A DNA stretch of 64,000 nt from Sinomonas humi (GTDB lineage: Bacteria > Actinomycetota > Actinomycetes > Actinomycetales > Micrococcaceae). The notes below the pieces were generated by a model, which saw only the letters and a list, made by a program, of their open reading frames with translations, had not been told where the DNA came from and searched no databases. The position numbers and the translations under genes are program-made. Each line of letters opens with the position of its first letter. The stretch's first letter is position 1. Location of the stretch: positions 1 to 64,000 of the forward strand of contig NZ_JTDL01000089.1 in assembly GCF_000802235.1 (NCBI RefSeq). Reading direction: 5' to 3'. Shown in pieces: positions 41,896 to 50,827 of this stretch.

Positions 41896-41926
41896 CCGAC
41901 GGATCGATCCGAAGTATCGAGTAGTG

Positions 41927-42412
41927 TCAGCCAGCCTTGACGAGCGGCTGGGTTCCCGTGAAGGGCCCGGTGCGTTCCGGGAAGGCGAGCGTGCGGGCTG
42001 CCTTCTCCGCGACTGCAGTCGCACGGGCGGCCGGGGCCTTCTCGGCCTCCGTCTTGGCTGCCCGGCGGATCCGCTCGGCCTCGGCGGCCGCGGCCTCCTC
42101 AGTCTTGGCCACTGCCGCCGATTCCTCGGCCTGCACCCGCGAGGCCGCGAGGATCGCGTCCGCCTTGGCGAGCACCGCGTTCCGCACGTGAGCCGGCGCC
42201 GCCTCCTCGGCCGGCGTCGTCCGCTCGGGCCGGTACACGAAGAGCCGCGAGCCGAGCTTGACGAGGGAGATGAGCGTCTGCGTGAAGCCGGCAATAAGCA
42301 TCGTGCCGACGAGCGAGACGAAGATGATCAACAGCATGACACCGCCGATAATGAGCGTGCCGCCATACACGAGGTTTGCCACAACGGTTGCGTCGTCCAC
42401 GCTGTCTCCCAT
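41927..42412 (-). CDS. Membrane protein with a long Ala/Glu-rich coiled tail
   Basis: 161 residues from ATG 42412 (the frame extends to 42463 without a ribosome site). One or two N-terminal helices (residues 9-45, NLVYGGTLIIGGVMLLIIFV) are followed by a charged tail, about 60-145, rich in Ala, Glu, Lys and Arg that should form a coiled coil. No family recognised. The tail resembles those of F0F1 b-subunit-like or stomatin-neighbour proteins only in composition. It shares a 222-bp AT-richer gap with the divergent LLM oxidoreductase gene. Confidence 0.6.
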   Translation of the reverse strand: MGDSVDDATVVANLVYGGTLIIGGVMLLIIFVSLVGTMLIAGFTQTLISLVKLGSRLFVYRPERTTPAEEAAPAHVRNAVLAKADAILAASRVQAEESAAVAKTEEAAAAEAERIRRAAKTEAEKAPAARATAVAEKAARTLAFPERTGPFTGTQPLVKAG

Positions 42413-42634
42413 CCCCAGAGAAGTGTGTGAAGGAAGTCCTGAGAGCCGCCTGCACCCGGACAAGATCCATTGTTGCCTACCCCGTCAGGTGCTTTTCAAT
42501 GGCGTGACAGTGATGTTGTGGAAAAGCAATGGAGACGTTATCGAACGTGACAAATCTCTCCCTGACTTTGTGAAGAGGGCCACACTCGCAGTTGGGCCGG
42601 GAACAAGACCAGCGGTCTCGGGGTTGCCCAGTGC
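42413..42634. promoter_or_regulatory. Divergent intergenic region with inverted repeat
   Basis: Less GC-rich than its surroundings. GCTTTTC (42491-42497) and GAAAAGC (42521-42527) form a 7-bp inverted repeat, and GTGACA occurs twice (42504 and 42547). It should contain the promoters of both flanking genes, but I cannot place them reliably. Confidence 0.35.
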
Positions 42635-43660
42635 GTGACTGCGCTCTCCGTTCTCGACCTCGCTCCCATTGTCCAGGGCTCCACTGTCGCCGACGCGCTC
42701 GCGAGCGCGACGCGCTTCGCCCAGGTCGTCGAGGAGGCGGGCTACGAGAGGCTCTGGTATGCGGAGCACCACAACACCGCGGCGCTGGCCTCGAATGCGA
42801 CCGCACTCCTCATCGGGAATGCGGCAGCGAACACGAAAACCCTGCGAGTCGGTTCGGGCGGGATCATGCTCCCCAACCATTCGCCCCTCGCCGTTGCGGA
42901 GGCGTTCGGCACGCTCGCAAACCTCTACGGGCCCCGCATCGATCTGGGCCTCGGACGAGCCCCCGGCACCGACCCCCGAACGGCGGCGATCCTGCGGCGA
43001 GGTGCGAGGGACGACGACGAACAGCACTTCGCCCGGAGCATCCAGCTGCTCGCGTGGTACTTCGGGGAGCAGGAGGATGACGCCGAGAGCGTCCAGCTCT
43101 CGTTCGGCGTGCACGCCGAGGTGGCTCGGAACACGCACGTTCCGCTGTGGGTCCTCGGAAGCTCGACCGCGGGCGCGGCCATCGCCGGCCAGCTTGGCCT
43201 CCCGTACGCCGCGGCGAGCCACTTCGCGCCGTTCCAGCTGAGCGAGGCGATCTGGACGTACCGCCAGATGTTCAACCCGTCGGCCCCCACGGCGCAGATC
43301 CAGGAGCCGTACGTCATGGCGGGTGCAAACCTCATGGTCGCGCCCACTCATGAGGAGGCCGAGTACCTGTTCACGTCGCACCAGCAGATGTTCCTTGGCA
43401 TCCGGCGCGGTGAGCGCGGCCCCATCAAGCCTCCCGTTGCCCAGATGGACTGGGCACCGCACGAGCAGCAGATGGCCGAGTCTGCTCTGCGCGTCTCAGC
43501 GGTTGGAGCGCCTGCGGAGGCGGCCGAGTTCCTCCGGACGTTCGCGGCCTCCTATGGTGTGGACGAGATCATCCTCACCGGCTACTCCCACGATCCCGCT
43601 CTGCGCGAGCGCAGCTTCCGCCTGCTTGCCGAGGAATGGGGGAAGGTCCCCGCCGCCTGA
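42635..43660 (+). CDS. LLM-class flavin-dependent oxidoreductase (luciferase-like)
   Basis: 341 residues. The luciferase-like barrel is evident from [20 protein letters not shown] (the conserved WxAEHH), [21 protein letters not shown] and [15 protein letters not shown]. These enzymes use reduced FMN or F420 and oxygen on varied substrates. The subgroup with the [12 protein letters not shown] start is widespread in actinobacteria without a defined substrate. GTG 42635 has no clear ribosome site. It stands alone between two leftward gene groups. Confidence 0.88.
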   Translation: MTALSVLDLAPIVQGSTVADALASATRFAQVVEEAGYERLWYAEHHNTAALASNATALLIGNAAANTKTLRVGSGGIMLPNHSPLAVAEAFGTLANLYGPRIDLGLGRAPGTDPRTAAILRRGARDDDEQHFARSIQLLAWYFGEQEDDAESVQLSFGVHAEVARNTHVPLWVLGSSTAGAAIAGQLGLPYAAASHFAPFQLSEAIWTYRQMFNPSAPTAQIQEPYVMAGANLMVAPTHEEAEYLFTSHQQMFLGIRRGERGPIKPPVAQMDWAPHEQQMAESALRVSAVGAPAEAAEFLRTFAASYGVDEIILTGYSHDPALRERSFRLLAEEWGKVPAA

Positions 43661-43697
43661 GCACCGTTCGGCGCAGCGTCAGCGCCCGCGGTGGCCC

Positions 43698-44327
43698 TCA
43701 GCGCCTCCGGACGAGTCCGATTGTCATCGTGAAGCCGAACTCGCGCCAGATCTGCCCGTCGTCCCACTCCTCGGGCACGGATTCCGCGCGCAGTTCGAGC
43801 ACCGAACCGATGCGCAGGAGGGTCAGCACCGTGCGCTGGCCCTGGGCGAGCGAACCGGCGATCGCCGCAGTCGCGCCGTCGAACGTCTGTACCGTGAGCG
43901 CCCCCGCGCCGGCGATGAAGAGGGCCCGCCGGAGCTCGCGCACGTGCCGCAGCACGACGACGGCGTCCCGGTTCACATAGCCGACGAGAGGGCGCCCGCC
44001 AGCGGTCTGGAGAGTTGTCCCGATCTGCTCCCGATGCACGCTCTGCGCGCCGGTGACACGCGCGTTGTCCTCCCACGCGGTGCCCCGGGAGCCCGTGACG
44101 AAGAGCGAGCCGATGGCCGACTGCCGGGCGTTCAGGCGGACGACGGCGTCCCTCGCCGTGAGCTCGGGCCGGACCCCGAAGGCGGGGGCCGGGTAGAGGC
44201 GTGGCTCGGGAGGGGCGGACGCGAAATCCGCGCCGCCAGTCCGGGGGAGGGTGAGGCCGTCGTCGTGATGGCCGGGCGCGATTCTGCGAGTGAGGTAAGG
44301 GAAGTCGAGCGGGTGCTGTTCGGGCAT
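43698..44327 (-). CDS. Hypothetical protein of the TerD cluster
   Basis: 209 residues from ATG 44327, which overlaps the TGA of the TerD gene (TGATG); the longer frame lies inside that gene. It is all soluble and beta-rich in appearance (RDAVVRLNARQSAIGSLFVT, LVGYVNRDAVVVLRHV, ALFIAGAGALTVQTFDGA). No family is recognised. Its coupling to TerD suggests a role in the same stress response. Confidence 0.7.
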   Translation of the reverse strand: MPEQHPLDFPYLTRRIAPGHHDDGLTLPRTGGADFASAPPEPRLYPAPAFGVRPELTARDAVVRLNARQSAIGSLFVTGSRGTAWEDNARVTGAQSVHREQIGTTLQTAGGRPLVGYVNRDAVVVLRHVRELRRALFIAGAGALTVQTFDGATAAIAGSLAQGQRTVLTLLRIGSVLELRAESVPEEWDDGQIWREFGFTMTIGLVRRR

Positions 44328-44914
44328 CACACATCCAGCCCAAACTCTGCGCCGACGCCCGCGAGGCCGTTCTCGTACGCCCGACCGAGGGCTCGGAAGG
44401 CCCATCCATCCTCGTAGCGGTACAGCTCGCCGCACAGCACGGCCTGGGCCTCCTCGGGGCTGTCCGGCGAGGCATCGAACCGGACGAGTTCCGAGCCGTC
44501 CGGGCGCACCACGCGCAGGTGCAGCCCGCCGACCTGGGCGAAGGAGCCAGCGCCGCGGACTTCGGGATCGATGTATGTCACGAAGGCGATGCGGGCCACC
44601 TCGGGGGGCACCTGGGAGAAGTCGACGTCCACTTGTTCGGCATCGGCCGGCGCCTCATCCCCGTAAGCCGCGCCGTTCGTGCCCTGGGAGGCGAAGGCCA
44701 CGCCGGGGGACGCCGTCGTGAGCTGATTGAAGAACACGAGGTGCTCGGGTGTGAGTGCTCGCCCGTCGTCGCCGCACACGATCGCGAGGGGCACCGGTTC
44801 GGGCTGGGCCCCGGGGGCGGGGTCGATTCTCCAGCCCATGGCAACCATCACGCCGGTGAGGCCCGGGTCCTGCCCCGTGAGGCCGACGCTCTCCCCGGCC
44901 GTAAGCGTGCCCAT
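44327..44914 (-). CDS. TerD-family stress protein
   Basis: 195 residues. TerD features include DPGLTGVMVAMGWRID, the calcium-binding-type acidic stretch CGDDGRALTPEHLVFFNQ and IAFVTYIDPEV, then SELVRFD and YRYEDGWAFRALGRAYENGL. Members bind calcium and protect against tellurite, phage and membrane or DNA stress. The ATG overlaps the TGA of the gene upstream and its TGA overlaps the next ATG, so the three leftward genes form one coupled unit. A TelA gene lies 4.4 kb away. Confidence 0.87.
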   Translation of the reverse strand: MGTLTAGESVGLTGQDPGLTGVMVAMGWRIDPAPGAQPEPVPLAIVCGDDGRALTPEHLVFFNQLTTASPGVAFASQGTNGAAYGDEAPADAEQVDVDFSQVPPEVARIAFVTYIDPEVRGAGSFAQVGGLHLRVVRPDGSELVRFDASPDSPEEAQAVLCGELYRYEDGWAFRALGRAYENGLAGVGAEFGLDV

Positions 44915-45432
44915 CAGCGTGACTCCTTCGTGCCGGGGTGGATGCGGACGCCGTCGACGTCGAACCTGTCGCGCAGAAAGCGTCCGTGGGTGCTCAGCTC
45001 GGCGATGGCGCCAGTGCGCACTTGGTGGTCGAGGTCGAGGGCGGTCGCGTAGAGGATGTCGAGTTGCTCGAGCAGCTTCTCCGTCTCGGCACTCGAATCC
45101 GTCTGGGTCTCGGGTGGGAGGGCGCGGTACACGCGGAGCGAGGTGGGCAGGTAGTCCGAGGCGATCGCATGGAGCAGAACCCGCTGCTCCGTTGAGGCGC
45201 CATGCTCCGCGACGTAGTCGAGCAGCAGGCGCAGGACGTCGTCGATCTGGCGCATGTGCGAGGACGCGAGCGGTGGCAGGAGCGAGCCGGCCCGCCGGAT
45301 CGAGCTGCGCAGCTCAGCGAGCGCCTCGCGCGTCTGCTCGAGCTCTTGGGCCTGCGTCGCGGGGAGGTCGTCATCGAGGATGCGCTCTGGTTCCCGTCCG
45401 CCGCCGAAAAGCGAGCCGAAGAACTTCGCCAT
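44914..45432 (-). CDS. Hypothetical coiled-coil protein, first gene of the TerD unit
   Basis: 172 residues starting MAKFFGSLFGGGREPERI. The short amphipathic N-terminus could touch the membrane and the rest is helical with heptad-like leucines (QELEQTREALAELRSSIRRA, TEKLLEQLDILYATALDLD). I recognise no named family. It is divergent from the MarR gene with 94 bp between starts, and its TGA overlaps the TerD ATG. Confidence 0.68.
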   Translation of the reverse strand: MAKFFGSLFGGGREPERILDDDLPATQAQELEQTREALAELRSSIRRAGSLLPPLASSHMRQIDDVLRLLLDYVAEHGASTEQRVLLHAIASDYLPTSLRVYRALPPETQTDSSAETEKLLEQLDILYATALDLDHQVRTGAIAELSTHGRFLRDRFDVDGVRIHPGTKESR

Positions 45433-45526
45433 GGACTCACGATAGCCGCTCGGCCTGAGTAGCGGCCGTGCCCAGAGATCTGAAGGCAAACTGCAAAGAT
45501 TCCTTCAAGTGTGCTTGGATGGAGGG

Positions 45527-45994
45527 GTGGAAGATTCTGTGCCCACGGCGGGCGTAGCGCTCGCGCGTGCGACATCAGCGCAAGTGGCGGCGGAACTGCG
45601 GGGGGTGCTGGGCCGCCTCAATCGGCGGCTGCGGCAGCAGGCCGACGTCGGCGACCTCACCCGTTCACAGCTCAACGTCATCTCGCGCATAGAGCGCGAA
45701 GGGCCTGCGACGGTGAGCGACCTTGCCCGGGCCGAAGGCGTACGCCCCCAGTCGATGGGTGCGACTGTCAGCGCGCTTGAGGAGGCGGGATACCTCCGCC
45801 GGGACCCCGATCCCGCAGACCGCCGCAAGAGCGCCATCTCGCTCACCGAGACCGCCCGAGAGCAAATCACCGCGAGCCGCCTGATCCGCCAGGACTGGCT
45901 CCAGCGGGCACTGAACCGGGAGCTCACGGGCGAGGAACTCGAGCAGGTGCACCAGGCCGTCGCGCTGCTGACGCGGATCGTGGGCAACCCCTGA
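45527..45994 (+). CDS. MarR-family regulator
   Basis: 155 residues. The winged helix is typical: LTRSQLNVISRIEREGPATV, DLARAEGVRPQSMGATVSALEEAGYL, then the wing RRDPDPADRRKSAISLT. GTG 45527 is chosen because TTGGAT (45515-45520) 6 nt upstream could be a -10 box of a leaderless transcript; GTG 45539 is possible. The isochorismatase-like hydrolase and MFS genes follow in the same direction, and MarR proteins often control such exporters. Confidence 0.83.
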   Translation: MEDSVPTAGVALARATSAQVAAELRGVLGRLNRRLRQQADVGDLTRSQLNVISRIEREGPATVSDLARAEGVRPQSMGATVSALEEAGYLRRDPDPADRRKSAISLTETAREQITASRLIRQDWLQRALNRELTGEELEQVHQAVALLTRIVGNP

Positions 45995-46041
45995 CTAGGC
46001 CAGCTTCCGCCGTTTCCAACCGTGCAATCGAAGGAGTCCGC

Positions 46042-46626
46042 GTGACCATCCCTGCCCTCGACCAGAAGACCGCCCTCGTAGTCATCGACCTGCAGAACGG
46101 GATCGTGAACCGCCCGCAGCCTCCCGCTGACGGCTCGAGCGCCCCCTCGATCCCGGAGGTCGTCTCGAACTCGAAGGCCCTTGCCGACGCGTTCCGGGCG
46201 AACAGCCTGCCTGTCGTCCTCGTGAACGTTGCGGGTGCACCCGCGGGTCGCAACGAGACGCCGCGCCGGATGCCGGCGGACATTCCGGCCGACTACTTCA
46301 ACCTCATCGACGGCCTCAACACCTCTTCGGAGGACATCCTCGTGACCAAACGGAGCATCGGCGCGTTCGCGACGACCGATCTTGACGCCCGCCTTCGTGA
46401 GCGCGGAGTGACGCAGCTCGTCTTCACGGGCATTGCGACGAGCATAGGGGTCGAGTCGACGGCCCGCTACGCGTACGACCTCGGCTACAACCTGGCGTTC
46501 GCCCGGGACGCGATGACGGACCTCACGGCGGCCGCTCACGAGTATGCGGTCGGCACCGTCTTTCCGCGGATCGGCGAGTCCGGAACGACCGAGGAGATCC
46601 TCGGCCTCCTCGCCGAGCGGTCTTGA
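46042..46626 (+). CDS. Isochorismatase-like hydrolase lacking the usual cysteine
   Basis: 194 residues. The catalytic aspartate (ALVVIDLQNGIV) and lysine (LVTKRSIGAFATTDL) are present. At the place of the nucleophilic cysteine (normally T-x-x-C-V-x-x-T-A) the sequence reads GIATSIGVESTAR, with glycine. True isochorismatases such as EntB and PhzD also lack the cysteine and use the aspartate, while cysteine hydrolases need it. So it may be an isochorismatase-type hydrolase of unknown substrate. GTG has AAGGAG 6 nt upstream. Its stop overlaps the TTG start of the MFS gene. Confidence 0.82.
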   Translation: MTIPALDQKTALVVIDLQNGIVNRPQPPADGSSAPSIPEVVSNSKALADAFRANSLPVVLVNVAGAPAGRNETPRRMPADIPADYFNLIDGLNTSSEDILVTKRSIGAFATTDLDARLRERGVTQLVFTGIATSIGVESTARYAYDLGYNLAFARDAMTDLTAAAHEYAVGTVFPRIGESGTTEEILGLLAERS

Positions 46627-48053
46627 CGGACCGCGAGGACAAGACGCCGCAGGCGACGACGACGGGGGGCGAGGCCTCGGGGGGCAAGGCGCCGGAGGCC
46701 AAGGCCTTCGGCGTCCGCTACCTCGGGCCCCTCCTTCTCGGTTCGACGCTGAATCCCATCAACAGCTCGATGATCGCCACGGGCCTCATCGGGATCGGAA
46801 GCGAGTTCCACCTCGGGCCCGGCCAGACGGCTTCGCTCATCTCGGTGCTGTACCTGTTCAGCTCCGTCATGCAGCCCACGATGGGCAAGCTCGCTACGCT
46901 GCTGGGCCCTCGGCGCGTGTTCGTTACGGGAATCGTCATCCTGCTCGTCGCGGGCCTCGTGGGCGCGCTCGCGCCGTCGTTCGCATTCCTGCTCGTCTCA
47001 CGCGCACTCATCGGCATCGGAACGTCCGCGGCGTATCCCACGGCGATGGCGCTCGTACGGGCCCGCGCCGATGCACGCGGCGTCGGCGTCCCGAGCCGGG
47101 TGCTCGGCGCCTTCTCGATCGCGGCCCAGGTGACGATCGTCGTCGGCCTCCCGCTCGGCGGGATCCTCGTGAGCACGCTCGGATGGCGCGCGCTGTTCAG
47201 CGTCAACATCCCGCTCGCGCTCGTGACGCTCGTGGCGACCCTCACTGGCGTCGAACGCGACGCCAAGCGGAACCAGGCGTCCTGGAAGGCGCTCGTCCAC
47301 GCGCTCGACCTGCCGGGAATCGCACTGTTCGGCGGCGCCGTCGTCGCCCTGCTCGTGTTCCTCTCGGGCCTCGCCGAGCCGCAGTGGTGGCTCGCCGCCG
47401 TCGCCCTCGTGCTCGCGGCTGCGTTCATCTGGCGCGAGCGGCGCGCGTCGAGCCCGCTCATCGACGTCCGCGCGCTCGCGAGCAACGGCCCCCTCCAGCG
47501 GACCTACTCACGGCAGCTCTTGGTGGGCCTCGGGATCTATGCGTGCATGTACGGGATGAGCCAGTGGATGGAGGAGGGGCGGGGCCTCGATGCGGCTGCG
47601 GTCGGGGTGATCATGATTCCGCTCTCGCTCGTGAGCATTGTGGTCGCCAGGCTCGTGTCGCTGCGCGGCTGGGTGCGGGTGCCGCTCATCCTGGCCGGTG
47701 CCGCGCTCGTGGGGACTGCCGCCATGATGGGGATGACGAACGCAGGGACCTCTGTGGTGCTGCTCGTCGTCATGACGAGCCTGCTCGGCCTCACGAACGG
47801 CTTCGCAGGGTTCGCGAACCAGACTGCGCTCTACGTGCAGGCGCCCGGGGACGGCATCGCCGTTGCGGCCGGCCTCTACCGGACGTTCAACTACATGGGC
47901 GCCATCTTCTCCTCCAGCCTTATCGGCCTCGTCTTCGGTGCGCGCGCGACGGACCCTGGATTCCACTCGCTCGCGTGGGTTCTCGTGGGGATCGGCGCCG
48001 CCGTGCTCGTCATGACGATCGTGGACCGGAGGATTCCGCGAGTCGCGAGGTGA
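46623..48053 (+). CDS. MFS drug-type transporter
   Basis: 476 residues, about 14 helices. TM1 reads GSTLNPINSSMIATGLIGIG and loop 2-3 GKLATLLGPRRVFVTG, with RALIGIGTSAAYPTAMALV in TM4, all consistent with the EmrB/QacA-like group. The start is TTG, overlapping the upstream TGA (TTGA), so translation depends on the hydrolase gene. With the MarR gene upstream the set looks like a regulator-enzyme-exporter module. A 17-bp tandem triplication runs over its last codons and stop. Confidence 0.83.
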   Translation: MTDREDKTPQATTTGGEASGGKAPEAKAFGVRYLGPLLLGSTLNPINSSMIATGLIGIGSEFHLGPGQTASLISVLYLFSSVMQPTMGKLATLLGPRRVFVTGIVILLVAGLVGALAPSFAFLLVSRALIGIGTSAAYPTAMALVRARADARGVGVPSRVLGAFSIAAQVTIVVGLPLGGILVSTLGWRALFSVNIPLALVTLVATLTGVERDAKRNQASWKALVHALDLPGIALFGGAVVALLVFLSGLAEPQWWLAAVALVLAAAFIWRERRASSPLIDVRALASNGPLQRTYSRQLLVGLGIYACMYGMSQWMEEGRGLDAAAVGVIMIPLSLVSIVVARLVSLRGWVRVPLILAGAALVGTAAMMGMTNAGTSVVLLVVMTSLLGLTNGFAGFANQTALYVQAPGDGIAVAAGLYRTFNYMGAIFSSSLIGLVFGARATDPGFHSLAWVLVGIGAAVLVMTIVDRRIPRVAR

Positions 48054-48089
48054 GACGAGTCGCGAGGTGAGACGAGTCGCGAGGTGAGG
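48040..48089 (+). repeat. 17-bp tandem triplication across the MFS stop codon
   Basis: GAGTCGCGAGGTGAGAC begins at 48040, 48057 and 48074; the third copy ends GG instead of AC. The first copy holds the last codons and the TGA of the MFS gene, so the extra copies are untranslated. Such arrays are prone to change in copy number. Confidence 0.9.
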
Positions 48090-48123
48090 AGCGATCGTTG
48101 GCGCCTCCGGGCTGAAGCTGGCG

Positions 48124-48135
48124 TACTCTCTTGGC
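48124..48135 (+). promoter_or_regulatory. -10 box TACTCT of a probable leaderless gene
   Basis: TACTCT at 48124-48129 lies 6 nt before ATG 48136, with no ribosome site between. Confidence 0.4.
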
Positions 48136-49317
48136 ATGCCCAAGAGCCGCACCCGCAAGCCCAAGAGCCGTTCGACGAGCCCCGGGGACCGGCGGCAGCG
48201 CCGCGTCGACGCGTTCATCGACGGTCTCGCTGACGACTACGCAGCCTGGGCCGCCAACACGCCCGAGGCAGACGGCATCGACGAGGACGGGCGCAGCGAC
48301 TTCATCGCGTTCGCGCGGGGACAGCTCGACACCGTCAAGCTCCTGTACGGGTTGCTAGGCGCTGGCGAGCGCTTGGTCCCCAACCTGAGGATCGATCCGC
48401 TCGCGCTGCCCGATGCGCTCGACGCGCTGCTCGACACCGACGACGTCGATGACCTCCGCTACTACATCGGGACCCTCGTCGACTGGGTCTCCTTCCTCGA
48501 GGAGACCCGGCGCTGGGAGGGCACGGCCGAGGACCTCGAGGCGGTGACCGAGCTTCTCGACGAGGAGGCCGAGGCGGTGGGCGGCATCGTGGACATTGGC
48601 TCCGGCGAGGACGAGGAGTTTGTGCCGCGGCGCGAGCCCACCGAGGAGGAGGCGCTCGCGTTCGCGACGTCGTCGCCGCTCGTCCGCCATGCGCGAGCCC
48701 TGCTCGACTGGGTCGGCGAGGGGCGGGCCGTCGCGTCCGACGGCGCGCTGCCGCCGGCCGAGGCAGCCGAGGCGGCCGCGCTCATCGGCGACGGCGCCGC
48801 GGACTCGGACCGACGTCTCGCACGGCTCTGGGCAGCGCTCCGGCACGCCGAGCTCATCGAGGTCGACGACACGCGGGCGGCCGACGACAGCGGGAGCACC
48901 GTGCGCCTCGGGGAGGATGCCGCGCGCCTCGGGTCCGGGGACGCCCTCGGTCGGCTCGAAGCCCAGTTCCTCGCGACCGAATTCATCATCACGACGTGCT
49001 CGCGCGCCCTGTATACCCCCGAGGGAGACGCAGTCGAGGCTGCCCTCGCGACCCTCCTGACGCGCGCCGTCCTCGAGGACCCCCTGCCCCTCACCGTGGT
49101 CCAGGACCTCGCGGTCGACGCGCCCGACGACGCGGACCCGGCCGAGCTGCAGACCGTCTCGGTGGTCCTGCTCGACGAGCTTCGGGAACTCGCGGCCCTC
49201 GGCCTCGTCGACCTCCGCGCGGGTCTCGTCGACGTGCCAGCCGCGGCGCTCGACGCCGTGTACGACGCCTTCGAGTCGCCCGAGGGCGACGAGGACTGGG
49301 AGGACGACGCCGACTGA
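48136..49317 (+). CDS. Hypothetical acidic protein, 393 aa
   Basis: A basic N-terminal 25 residues (PKSRTRKPKSRS) is followed by a very acidic body ending EGDEDWEDDAD. Predicted helices such as LPDALDALLDTDDVDDLRYY and DRRLARLWAALRHAELIEVD look like winged-helix or helical-bundle repeats. No family, signal peptide or membrane helix is seen. It converges on telA and ends 22 bp from its stop. It resembles other actinobacterial hypothetical proteins only in composition. Confidence 0.68.
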   Translation: MPKSRTRKPKSRSTSPGDRRQRRVDAFIDGLADDYAAWAANTPEADGIDEDGRSDFIAFARGQLDTVKLLYGLLGAGERLVPNLRIDPLALPDALDALLDTDDVDDLRYYIGTLVDWVSFLEETRRWEGTAEDLEAVTELLDEEAEAVGGIVDIGSGEDEEFVPRREPTEEEALAFATSSPLVRHARALLDWVGEGRAVASDGALPPAEAAEAAALIGDGAADSDRRLARLWAALRHAELIEVDDTRAADDSGSTVRLGEDAARLGSGDALGRLEAQFLATEFIITTCSRALYTPEGDAVEAALATLLTRAVLEDPLPLTVVQDLAVDAPDDADPAELQTVSVVLLDELRELAALGLVDLRAGLVDVPAAALDAVYDAFESPEGDEDWEDDAD

Positions 49318-49339
49318 CCCAGCCGCCGTCGTCGCCCGC

Positions 49340-50539
49340 TCAGCCCGCGTTGCCCTCCTGCCGGCGTACGCGCTCGATGTGCGGGCGGGCCTTCTCGAGC
49401 CCCTGTTCGAGCGCCTCGACTGTGCTCTCCATGCTCTTGGCCGCCTGGGAGCGGAAAGTGTCGATCGCGTCCATGGTCTGGTAGAGGTTCGAGAAGGCGC
49501 GCTCGAGGGTCTCGACTGAGACACCTGAGCTTGTGGCCTGCTGGTGGATCCGGCCCGTCTGCTCCTTGAGCATCTCCGACGTGCGCAGGATCATCGCGTT
49601 TGTCGTCGTGTTGATCGCGTCGATCTGGTCGAGGACGAGCTTCTGATTTGAGAGGGCCTGAGCCGTGATCACTGCCGTCCGGAGTGCGGAGACCGTCGTG
49701 GCGCGGGCCCTGTCGACGCCCTTGATGAGCTCGTTGTTGTTCTTCCGGATGACGTCGATTGCGAGGTAGCCCTGCACGGACACGGCGAGCTGCGTGAGGA
49801 TGTCCTGACGGCGCTGCCGCACCGGGAAGAGGACGTCGGCCTCGAGCTGTTGAGCGTGTTCGGCCTGGCCCTGGGCCCGGACCTCACCGATCTTCGTGAC
49901 CGTTGCCCTGTCGAGCTGCTCCGCGAACACGGCGTACTCGGAGAGCTGCTGCATGACCTCCCACAGGTTCTGCTTCTCCTGCGCGAGCGCTGCGTTGTCG
50001 CGCAGGAGCTCATCCTGGCCGGACATGAGGGCCTTGATGATCTTGTCGAGCTGCGTCTGCGCCGACTCGTAGCGCTGGAAGTACTTGGCGACCTTCTTGC
50101 TTCCCGGCACGAATCCGAGGATCTTGCGCCCGGTGCCGAGGTCCGCCCGGTTCGGGGTGAGGCTCTCCACCGTGCTGCGGAGGTCTCCGAGGGTCGTTGC
50201 GACGTAGGTCTGGGCGCTGTCGCCGGACTTCTTCGCGCCGCGCACGGACGTCGAGGCGCGGTCGAGGAGGCGGCCGGACGCGTCCGAGGAAGCGATCATC
50301 TCGCGGCCAGCGACCTTGTTGATGCCCTCGACCTTCCGCGCGAACTCGGGGCTGCGCGAGTCCATCGCCGCGACCTCGGCCACCCATGCCTTCGCCTGCT
50401 CAGCGATCTGGGCCTGCCGGTCAGGCGCGACAGGCACCATACCGGGCGCGTCTTCTTCGCGGACCACGGGGGCCGCGTCAGAAGCCTGCAGCACGAGGGC
50501 GTCTTCGCTGGGGTCTGGAGGGGTCAGAGGGGTGCTCAT
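49340..50539 (-). CDS. telA: Toxic anion resistance protein, TelA family
   Basis: 399 residues, almost entirely helical. The TelA/KlaA signature is clear: LGFVPGSKKVAKYFQRYESAQ, LDKIIKALMSGQDELLRDNA, EQLDRATVTKIGEV and FPVRQRRQDILTQLAVSVQG, with the NNNELIKGVDRARATTVSAL segment. The family is linked to tellurite and other toxic-anion or antimicrobial stress and commonly goes with TerD proteins; a TerD unit lies at 43.7-45.4 kb. ATG has GGAG 6 nt upstream. Confidence 0.9.
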   Translation of the reverse strand: MSTPLTPPDPSEDALVLQASDAAPVVREEDAPGMVPVAPDRQAQIAEQAKAWVAEVAAMDSRSPEFARKVEGINKVAGREMIASSDASGRLLDRASTSVRGAKKSGDSAQTYVATTLGDLRSTVESLTPNRADLGTGRKILGFVPGSKKVAKYFQRYESAQTQLDKIIKALMSGQDELLRDNAALAQEKQNLWEVMQQLSEYAVFAEQLDRATVTKIGEVRAQGQAEHAQQLEADVLFPVRQRRQDILTQLAVSVQGYLAIDVIRKNNNELIKGVDRARATTVSALRTAVITAQALSNQKLVLDQIDAINTTTNAMILRTSEMLKEQTGRIHQQATSSGVSVETLERAFSNLYQTMDAIDTFRSQAAKSMESTVEALEQGLEKARPHIERVRRQEGNAG

Positions 50540-50768
50540 CGGGTTCTCCTTGTCACTGCCCGGACGAAGTCAGGCTATCTCGCCAAACGGGGAAGCATCA
50601 GGGGAGGTTCCCGGAGGGTTCCCTGAGCGACCCCTGAGCTCGAGCCGCGGTGGGGCCAGCGACGAGCCTCCTGGCCTGACAGCGACGCCCCACGAAACGG
50701 ACGACGCCGCACCGCATTACCTCTGGTTTCGTCACTTTGCTCCGCGTTCGGTGTGCGAACGCCCTCCA

Positions 50769-50780
50769 TTATCCACATAG
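50769..50780 (+). promoter_or_regulatory. Element TTATCCACATAG shared with the paralogue gene
   Basis: Identical to the 12-mer at 21726-21737 (minus strand) and located 47 nt before ATG 50828, against 48 nt there. The surrounding leader also shares AGATTC just before the start codon, but is otherwise different. Confidence 0.6.
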
Positions 50781-50827
50781 GCGCTGTGATCGACCCTCTG
50801 CCGGGCGGAAACTGGGAGATTCGAGAG

